Shown here in pieces: positions 6,471-12,200 of a stretch of 12,200 bases of DNA. A program made the position numbers and the translations under genes. The DNA is from Desulfobulbaceae bacterium (lineage in GTDB: Bacteria; Desulfobacterota; Desulfobulbia; Desulfobulbales; SURF-16), in assembly GCA_024763495.1 (NCBI GenBank), contig JANTFJ010000041.1, positions 1 to 12,200 on the forward strand, in the 5' to 3' direction. The notes under the pieces are model-generated. The model worked only from the letters and a program-made list of their open reading frames with translations, was not told where the DNA came from and ran no database searches. The stretch's first letter is position 1. Each line of letters starts with the position of its first letter.

Positions 6471-7403
6471 ATGTCAGCGATTAAAGAAAAATTACAGGAA
6501 GTTAAACCACTGCTCCAGGTTATTCTTGTTTTATTGCTGATTGCCAGCGGCGGGGGAGTATATTTTTATTCATTCATCCAGCAGCCTAACCTGACTGCCA
6601 TCGACAAACTTGAGCAGCGCCTGGCCTTTGTCAAGCGAGAGCGGCAGATATGGGAAGAGGAGAGGCAAGCAAAGGGAGTGACCGAGGCTGAACAGCTTGA
6701 TTTCAGCGCCAGGTTTAATTTTTTGACCAAGAATGAAATTTCTGACAGCCGCCTGATTCCCATGCTGCTTGCCCGTTCCCAGGCCCGCTTTAACCGCCAG
6801 GATATGGATTTTCAGAATTTGACCAATCTTGGCAATCAAATCGTGGATTCATACCAGAGGAAACAAATAGCCTTAAGCGGCAGGGCTACTTTCAGCCAGT
6901 TCTGTCACCTGTTGAAATGGCTGGAAAATGATCTCCTGGCAGTTGTCGACAGTTTTGACCTGCCGCCCGCTATTGAGCCGAAATCGTGGGACAAGGCAAA
7001 AGGCGGTAAGCTTAAAGCGTCTGATTATTCAATGCGGCCATTTAATATTATTTTTCACTGGGTTGAAAACGTGCCGCGTCATTTTCGTTCTATCCCGGAA
7101 TTCCCTCCTGCGGTCGAGGTTAAGCATAATCCATTCAAACCCAGCCGGATGGAGAGAATTTATGATGGTAAACAACCGCTGCCCAAGGATAAAATAATTT
7201 ATCTGCCCGCGCCGCCGGAGCTTAAACTCCAGGGAATATTGGCCGGCAGAAACGGCATACAGGCCATGATCAACAATAAAATTTACCGGCCCGGCGCTGA
7301 TACGGCAGATGGTTATACTATCTTTAATATCAGTGAAGATGAAGTGGTAATCGGTCGCAATAATATCCGCTACCGCCTTAAACTGCACAAGAAAAAAAGG
7401 TAG
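6471..7403 (+). CDS. PilO-PilP-like fusion protein
   Basis: A 310-residue protein. A short basic N-terminus leads into one transmembrane helix (about 14-34), then a charged coiled coil (about 42-75), then a PilO-like periplasmic region to about 200. From residue 219 the sequence HNPFKPSRMERIYDG opens a second domain with APPELKLQGILAG, an Ala-Met-Ile-Asn-Asn strand, a GADTADGYTIF turn and a DEVVIG strand. This is the small beta domain of PilP and GspC HR proteins, which contacts the N0 domain of the secretin. Normal PilO is about 200 residues and PilP is a separate lipoprotein, so the length and the second domain indicate a fusion. Its stop is 22 bases before the secretin start, and its ATG is 2 bases after the PilN-like stop, so coupled translation is likely. 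Confidence 0.78.
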   Translation: MSAIKEKLQEVKPLLQVILVLLLIASGGGVYFYSFIQQPNLTAIDKLEQRLAFVKRERQIWEEERQAKGVTEAEQLDFSARFNFLTKNEISDSRLIPMLLARSQARFNRQDMDFQNLTNLGNQIVDSYQRKQIALSGRATFSQFCHLLKWLENDLLAVVDSFDLPPAIEPKSWDKAKGGKLKASDYSMRPFNIIFHWVENVPRHFRSIPEFPPAVEVKHNPFKPSRMERIYDGKQPLPKDKIIYLPAPPELKLQGILAGRNGIQAMINNKIYRPGADTADGYTIFNISEDEVVIGRNNIRYRLKLHKKKR

Positions 7404-7425
7404 AGAATCCAGAGGAAACTGTTTC

Positions 7426-9087
7426 ATGTTACAATTACGGCAATATATATTTATATTTTTTATTCTATTTGTTGTGGGGGTATCCGGGTCGGCAGCGCAA
7501 AGCCCGGCAGCGGCCCCGCCGGTCTGGGATGATGAAATTTCCTTTGCCGACATGGAAACAGAAGAACAGAATTTAGACGAAAACGTCCCGTTAAACAGTG
7601 ATTTTCCGGAACAGGATCTGCCGGTTGATGGTCTTGCGCCATATATAGCTGAACCAGATGACGGCAATTTTGCCAGTCCCTATCCCGACCTGCTGCCGAC
7701 TCCGGCAGAGATTGCTCCAGAATTGGAAACAGTTGACGGCCGGGATTACAATCTTTTTCAGGCAGAAAATAAAAATAGTCTGGATCGAGCGGTTCCGCCA
7801 ATCTTTTTAACTGATTCCGGTAAGGAAAAAATGCTCGAATTTGTTAATTTGGAAGACGCGGATATCCGTCCTGTGCTGCTTAATTACATGGAGCAGAATA
7901 ACATTAATTTTATGATTGAGCCTAATATCGACTGCAAGGTAAGTCTCAGTTTTCATAATGTGTCGCTCTGGACGACTTTTCAGAATATTCTTTCCAGCTG
8001 TGGCCTGGGCTATAAAATTATTGATGATATTGTCCAGGTCAACACCCATGAGGCCCTGGCTGTGGACAAGAAACTGAAACAGCTTATTACCGGCGGCCCT
8101 TATTTCCTTAATCATCTTGACGCCCTTGATATTCAAAAAATGCTCAGCAGCGGCGGAGAAAACAAGAATGGCCTGCTCTCCAACCCGGATACGGTTTCCG
8201 AACCCCCCAGCGTGGTTGCGGATGAGGCCACTAATTCCATTATTATCCGGGATGAGGCTGATAATGTTAAAAAGATACTGGCCCTGCTGGCTGAGATGGA
8301 TAAGCCCGCCGCCCAGGTTCGGATCCAGACCTGGATAATTGAAACAACTTCAACCATGGCTGAGGAAATAGGGGTGCGCTGGGGAGCGAGAGTTAAAATG
8401 GGTGATTCCTATGCCTTCAGTAGTTCCCGAAATTTTTATGCCCCTAACGGTACTGACGGCTCTAACAGCACTGATTATTCCCTGAGCAGGGAACCCGAAT
8501 CTTACAGCCTGGGAATGGGAGTTTTCAGCGATAACGTCAGGCTGGCCGCGGAACTTGAAGCCCTGGAATCAGAGGGCAAGCTCACTGTCCTCTCGCGGCC
8601 CGAGGTCATTTTACAGAACCACAAAGAGGCGACCATTGCCGCTGGTTCAGAGATCTGGGTCTCCGTTTACCAGGATTTAAAAAGTGAGTTAAGGATGATT
8701 GACGCCACCTTGCGGGTTACGGTAAGGCCGCATATTACCAGGGGCGGCTACATCATGCTGGCCGTGACCATCGATGACCGGCAACCCAATTTTTCCAATC
8801 GCACCAGTGATATCCCGGAGATAATCGCCAAGACCGTGCAGACCGAACTGCTGGTCTATAACGGTAAGACCGCGGTCCTGGGCGGGCTGCGAAAAAATCG
8901 GGCCGTTGATGACAGTAACGGGGTTCCGGTTTTAAAGGATGTTCCGCTGCTGGGCCCGCTTTTCCGTTATAAATCTTCCAGCTCCCAGGATGAGGAGCTG
9001 GTGATTATCATCAGGCCGTCAATAATCCCCTTTGACAACCATGGAAATTATTTTAACAGTTCGCTGACCCAACAGGTAACCAGGTGA
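7426..9087 (+). CDS. Secretin (PilQ/GspD/MshL family)
   Basis: A 553-residue outer-membrane secretin. Residues 1-24 form a signal peptide without a lipobox Cys. Residues 25-130 are acidic, Pro-rich and probably disordered, longer than usual for the family. Residues 137-205 resemble an N0/STN domain (FVNLEDADIRPVLLNYM...), and 227-300 an N1-type KH-like domain (EATNSIIIRDEADNVKKILALL). The gate/core domain follows, with the SRPEVILQNHKEATIAAGS segment and the family signature GVPVLKDVPLLGPLF at 499-513, ending DEELVIIIRPSII. No AMIN domains are seen. Secretins form 12-16-mer gated rings for pili or folded proteins. The last bases overlap the ATPase gene by 4. A GAGGA at 7412-7416, 9 bases before ATG, is a good ribosome site. 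Confidence 0.93.
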   Translation: MLQLRQYIFIFFILFVVGVSGSAAQSPAAAPPVWDDEISFADMETEEQNLDENVPLNSDFPEQDLPVDGLAPYIAEPDDGNFASPYPDLLPTPAEIAPELETVDGRDYNLFQAENKNSLDRAVPPIFLTDSGKEKMLEFVNLEDADIRPVLLNYMEQNNINFMIEPNIDCKVSLSFHNVSLWTTFQNILSSCGLGYKIIDDIVQVNTHEALAVDKKLKQLITGGPYFLNHLDALDIQKMLSSGGENKNGLLSNPDTVSEPPSVVADEATNSIIIRDEADNVKKILALLAEMDKPAAQVRIQTWIIETTSTMAEEIGVRWGARVKMGDSYAFSSSRNFYAPNGTDGSNSTDYSLSREPESYSLGMGVFSDNVRLAAELEALESEGKLTVLSRPEVILQNHKEATIAAGSEIWVSVYQDLKSELRMIDATLRVTVRPHITRGGYIMLAVTIDDRQPNFSNRTSDIPEIIAKTVQTELLVYNGKTAVLGGLRKNRAVDDSNGVPVLKDVPLLGPLFRYKSSSSQDEELVIIIRPSIIPFDNHGNYFNSSLTQQVTR

Positions 9088-10838
9088 TAAAACAGAAACA
9101 AATTGGTCAAATCCTGACTAAAAAAGGGTTAATAACCGAGAAGGACGTTGAGTTCATTCTCAGTGAAAAATATGAAGGAGAGCTGTTTCTGGAGGCATTG
9201 GATCGGCTGAACCTGTACAGCGGCGATAAAAATCTGCTGTGGGAGGCCCAGGCGACGCAACTGGGAGTACCTTTTTACCGGGAAGGAAAAGATTTCACCT
9301 GGGATAAAAAACTGATTTCTGAAGTTGACGCGGAAATGGCCATGGCGCATAAGATATTACCGTTATGGATTAAAAATAATTTTTTATGTATTGCCATGGA
9401 CAGGCCCCAGGACATCCCGGCCATTGAAGCGATCAGGATGGCCACCGGTTATCACATTCGTACAACATTTGTCGGCCCGGATCAGTTTGCCGAAGGGTTC
9501 AAGATCCTTTATGACCTTAATATTGCCAAGCTTGACGATGTTGCCAGTGAGGATAATTTAAGTGACAAAATTGCCGAGGCCTCTGCCGAACAGAGGAAGA
9601 CAGCTCAACAGGATGGTGAACCGGTAACATTTGCCGATCAGCAGGGGGTTCTTAATCTTGACGAAGAACCGGAAAACAGCAGTAAGCCGGTACGCTTGCT
9701 TCATAATATTCTTTTAAGGAGCGTGCTGTCCGACAGCTCGGATATCCATATTGAACCAGGACTTAAAATTGCCGGAATCCGCTTTCGTATTGATGGCCTG
9801 CTCCAGGAAATTACCCAGATTGACCGTAATATTTATCTGCCGATGATTACTACCATTAAAGTTCAGGCGGCCATGGATATTTCAGAACGCCGCCTGCCCC
9901 AGGATGGTCGATTTTCGGTGATTTCCGGGGGGCAGAGCGTTGATCTTCGGGTTTCATCCCTGCCCACGGTACATGGAGAAAAAATTGTTATCCGCCTGCT
10001 CAGGCGCGGCACCGGTATCCTTCGTCTTGACCGGCTGGGGCTTGATAGCCAGACATCTGAAGCCATGCGCCAGGCTGTTTTGAGTAATAACGGCATGGTG
10101 CTCATTACCGGGCCTACAGGCAGTGGCAAGAGTACCACCCTTTATGCTCTGCTGAGAGAAGTTGATCTGGCCCGCTTGAATGTAATCACCATTGAAGACC
10201 CGGTGGAATATGAAATGTCCCAGGTAACCCAGGTAAATGTCCGGTCTGACATCGGCCTGACCTTTGCCGCTATCCTCCGCACTGTCCTGCGGCAGGATCC
10301 CGACGTGGTAATGGTTGGCGAAATTCGCGACCTGGAAACCGCGGAAATGGCGACAAGGGCAGCCTTAACCGGTCATCTGGTTTTTTCTACCCTGCATACC
10401 AACAGTGCTCCGGCAACCATTGATCGCCTGCTGGAAATGGGTATCCCGTCATACCTGCTGGGTTCTTCCCTGCAATTTGTCGGGGCCCAGCGCCTGGTTA
10501 GGCGGGTATGTCCCCATTGCCGGGAACCATATACTCCAGCCAGTAACCATCTGGCCATGTTCCCGGAAAAAGATCTGGCAGATATATCCTTTGTCCATGG
10601 CAGGGGCTGTGATGAGTGCGGTAATACCGGCTATAAAGGCCGGCTGGCCCTGCTGGAATATCTGATTGTTGACCGGCAGATTGCCCGGATGATTTCTCAA
10701 AACATGCTGTCTGATAAAATCAGGGAACAGGCCGAGCAGGCTGGAAAATTTGTCCCAATAACCGTGCCCGGCCTGAAAGCGGTCAAACAGGGCGAAACTA
10801 CCTTTGAAGAATTACGACGGGTTATGGGAGAAGAATGA
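9084..10838 (+). CDS. GspE/PilB-family assembly ATPase
   Basis: A 584-residue ATPase that powers filament assembly from the cytoplasm. An N-terminal MshEN/T2SSE_N-like region (about 1-150) is followed by a linker, an N2 domain (about 190-310) and the RecA-like C-terminal domain. Motifs visible: Walker A GPTGSGKST at 343-351, Walker B region VVMVGEIRD at 408-416, and the His box TGHLVFSTLHTN. The zinc-binding tetracysteine loop has Cys476, Cys479, Cys509 and Cys512, typical of GspE and PilB but absent from PilT. All catalytic motifs look intact. The MshEN c-di-GMP-type repeats look degenerate (Gln for the leading Arg; the second repeat lacks its Leu-Gly). It starts with GTG, which shares GTGA with the secretin stop. 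Confidence 0.95.
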   Translation: MIKQKQIGQILTKKGLITEKDVEFILSEKYEGELFLEALDRLNLYSGDKNLLWEAQATQLGVPFYREGKDFTWDKKLISEVDAEMAMAHKILPLWIKNNFLCIAMDRPQDIPAIEAIRMATGYHIRTTFVGPDQFAEGFKILYDLNIAKLDDVASEDNLSDKIAEASAEQRKTAQQDGEPVTFADQQGVLNLDEEPENSSKPVRLLHNILLRSVLSDSSDIHIEPGLKIAGIRFRIDGLLQEITQIDRNIYLPMITTIKVQAAMDISERRLPQDGRFSVISGGQSVDLRVSSLPTVHGEKIVIRLLRRGTGILRLDRLGLDSQTSEAMRQAVLSNNGMVLITGPTGSGKSTTLYALLREVDLARLNVITIEDPVEYEMSQVTQVNVRSDIGLTFAAILRTVLRQDPDVVMVGEIRDLETAEMATRAALTGHLVFSTLHTNSAPATIDRLLEMGIPSYLLGSSLQFVGAQRLVRRVCPHCREPYTPASNHLAMFPEKDLADISFVHGRGCDECGNTGYKGRLALLEYLIVDRQIARMISQNMLSDKIREQAEQAGKFVPITVPGLKAVKQGETTFEELRRVMGEE

Positions 10839-12100
10839 GCAGATATTTCCAATACAAAGGCCTTGCCAAAGACGGTCACAAAAAAAATGGGATTATTGAG
10901 GCTGAAGATGAAGATCAGGCGGCAGCCCTGCTTCGTCCTGTCGTTTCCACCCTGATAAACCTTGACGAGATTTCCCCGGAAGAAGGCAACCGGCTGATGG
11001 TTGCCGAAGATATCAAGGCCAACAGGGTTTCGTTTTTTGCTCGAATCTTTCCCCATAAAATTTCTGCTACTGAACTTTCCTTTTTTACCCGGCAACTGGG
11101 AATAATGCTGGGGGCCGGCATGAGCCTGGTTAACTCGCTTGAAGGTCTGGCCGTCTCTCAGCAGAATCCAAAAACCGCTGCCATGTTTCGTGATATTGCC
11201 GACCGGATCCGCCAGGGTAAAAATTTCTGGGAGGCCCTGGCCTTTTATCCCGCGTCCTTTAATAAAATGTATATTAATGTTGTCCGTTCCGGCGAAGCCA
11301 GTGGTAAACTTGATGAAATCTTAAAAGAACTGGCCAACCAGATGGAAAAAATCCGAAAAATCCGTAGTGATGTAATGGGGGCCATGTATTATCCTGTTTT
11401 CAGCGTTGTCGTGGCATTTGTTGTCGTTTTGATCATGCTGATAAAGATTATTCCGATTTTTGAAAAAATGTATGCCGGATTCGGGGCCAAGCTGCCGCCC
11501 ATAACTTTATTGCTTATCAGCATCAGCCAGGGGGTTCGCAGTTATTTTTTTCTGTTTTTTGGACTGTTCTGCGTCCTGGTTTTCGGATTACGCCGACTTT
11601 GGCTGAAAAATCATATTTTTCGGGTAAATGTTGAAGCCCTGCTGCTTAGAATTCCTTTTTTCGGCACTATTCTACGGGAATTCGCCTATGTCCAGCTTTG
11701 TCGAATCTTGAGTATGCTGCTGGGCAGTGGAGTACATATTGTTGAATCTATTCAACTTTCCGCGGAAGTTGTCCGTTGGCAATCTATGAGCCAGGGGCTG
11801 AAAACCTGTGCCGGTAATCTTCAGGAAGGTCAATATCTGGCAGATAGTTTTCAGAAAGAAAAAATTTTACCTGACCTTGCCACCCAGATGATCCGTTCCG
11901 GGGAAGAAACCGGCCAGGTAGACCAGATGCTTCACAATGTGGCGAATTTTTATGATGAGATGCTGTCTGCCAAAATCAAGGGAATTAATTCGGTGATTGA
12001 GCCGATTCTTATTGTCCTGCTCGGCGGTCTGGTGGCGCTGCTGCTCCTGGCCATGTATATGCCTATTTTCTCTATGAGTAAAGCCATGCAGGGCCATTAG
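10835..12100 (+). CDS. GspF/PilC-family inner-membrane platform protein
   Basis: A 421-residue protein of usual length for the family, with two T2SSF helical-bundle domains (about 70-190 and 270-395). Three transmembrane helices are at about 186-208, 237-253 and 389-411. Family landmarks include ELSFFTRQLGIMLGAGMSLV and ETGQVDQML with the following NFYDEML. The first domain's SGEASGKLDEIL mirrors the second, as expected for the internal duplication. It is the polytopic core on which the ATPase acts to push pilins out of the membrane. The first 60 residues match the N-terminal segment (YKGLAKDG) seen in GspF/PilC. Its ATGA start overlaps the ATPase stop by 4 bases, so the two are very probably co-translated. 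Confidence 0.95.
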   Translation: MSRYFQYKGLAKDGHKKNGIIEAEDEDQAAALLRPVVSTLINLDEISPEEGNRLMVAEDIKANRVSFFARIFPHKISATELSFFTRQLGIMLGAGMSLVNSLEGLAVSQQNPKTAAMFRDIADRIRQGKNFWEALAFYPASFNKMYINVVRSGEASGKLDEILKELANQMEKIRKIRSDVMGAMYYPVFSVVVAFVVVLIMLIKIIPIFEKMYAGFGAKLPPITLLLISISQGVRSYFFLFFGLFCVLVFGLRRLWLKNHIFRVNVEALLLRIPFFGTILREFAYVQLCRILSMLLGSGVHIVESIQLSAEVVRWQSMSQGLKTCAGNLQEGQYLADSFQKEKILPDLATQMIRSGEETGQVDQMLHNVANFYDEMLSAKIKGINSVIEPILIVLLGGLVALLLLAMYMPIFSMSKAMQGH

Positions 12101-12118
12101 CCGGAAGGTAAGCGCTCC

Positions 12119-12200
12119 ATGAACACCACCCTGCACCCGTTTAAACGCCGCGATATACCTGATGTATTATCGCGAGCGTTGAAACGGGCACATGGCGGCA
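12119..12200 (+). CDS. Possible start of a further gene, cut by the window edge
   Basis: An ATG 18 bases after the GspF-like stop opens a frame of 27 codons that is still open at the window end. A GGAAGG at 12102-12107 lies 11 bases upstream. The peptide begins MNTTLHPFKRRDIPDVLSRA and continues with basic residues to Gly-Gly. It could be the leader of another prepilin, since such genes often follow gspF, but the hydrophobic helix is not within the window. The same bases form a strong inverted repeat, which argues for non-coding DNA instead. Confidence 0.28.
   Translation, partial: MNTTLHPFKRRDIPDVLSRALKRAHGG
12136..12188. repeat. Long imperfect inverted repeat (hairpin) downstream of the GspF-like gene
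   Basis: Left arm 12136-12158 and right arm 12164-12188 form 22 Watson-Crick pairs: CCCGTTT with AAACGGG, AACGC with GCGTT, CGCGATA with TATCGCG, and TAC with GTA. The loop is 5 bases (CTGAT). There is one A-G mismatch (12143/12181) and two single unpaired bases, both on the right arm (T12167, A12175). No T-run follows, so it is not a standard intrinsic terminator. It may be an extragenic palindromic element, an mRNA 3' stability hairpin, or the end of a small mobile element. Confidence 0.8.

Noticed and set aside
7426..12100. Assignment as an MSHA pilus locus
   Set aside because: Secretin-ATPase-platform order is similar, but MshM/MshN/MshF-type genes are missing and the PilM-like gene is a membrane fusion, so a family-level name is safer.
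12136..12188. Intrinsic terminator or integron attC site
   Set aside because: The hairpin has no following T-run. The outer ends do not carry matching RYYYAAC/GTTRRRY core sites, and no integron context is visible.
1..12200. CRISPR arrays, tRNA/rRNA genes, insertion sequences or transposases
   Set aside because: No regularly spaced direct repeats, RNA-gene signatures or transposase motifs were seen on either strand.

Overview
The window carries a compact, almost gap-free gene cluster for a type IV filament machine (type IV pilus / type II secretion superfamily) of a Gram-negative bacterium. Two outer-membrane pore families (a secretin and a TolC-like protein), Sec signal peptides and a PilM/N/O/P-like inner-membrane platform all point to a diderm. 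Base composition is moderate, with AT-rich intergenic DNA. A Desulfobacterota-like or related proteobacterial source is plausible, but that is a guess from style and not proven by the sequence.

Layout: bases 1-97 hold no gene, only small inverted repeats. Bases 98-2002 (minus strand) encode four overlapping or abutting prepilin-like proteins, transcribed leftward from about 2060: a major-pilin/GspG-like protein, a PilV/GspI-like protein, a PilW/GspJ-like protein and a PilX/GspK-like protein without Glu5. An AT-rich divergent intergenic region (2003-2131) contains a good sigma70-type promoter for the pilin side. Bases 2132-12100 (plus strand) form one tight operon: TolC-family outer-membrane protein; a fusion of a periplasmic PhnD-like binding protein to a PilM/GspL-like domain; PilN-like; PilO-PilP-like fusion; secretin; GspE/PilB-like ATPase; GspF/PilC-like platform protein. 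Most junctions overlap or have gaps of 22 bases or less, including two 4-base stop/start overlaps. The right edge (12101-12200) contains a striking imperfect inverted repeat and possibly the start of another gene.

How it probably works: the ATPase drives the polytopic platform protein. The PilM/N/O/P-like proteins link the platform to the secretin. The pilins polymerise into a pilus or pseudopilus crossing the periplasm. The unusual part is the PilM-like component. Instead of being a soluble cytoplasmic protein, it has a signal peptide, a solute-binding domain in the periplasm, a long Pro/Lys-rich linker, a transmembrane helix and a cytoplasmic, degenerate actin-like domain. That architecture suggests assembly or secretion controlled by a periplasmic ligand. 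The co-encoded TolC protein, translationally coupled to this fusion, suggests a second outer-membrane exit associated with the same machine. No prepilin peptidase and no PilT-type retraction ATPase are seen in the window.
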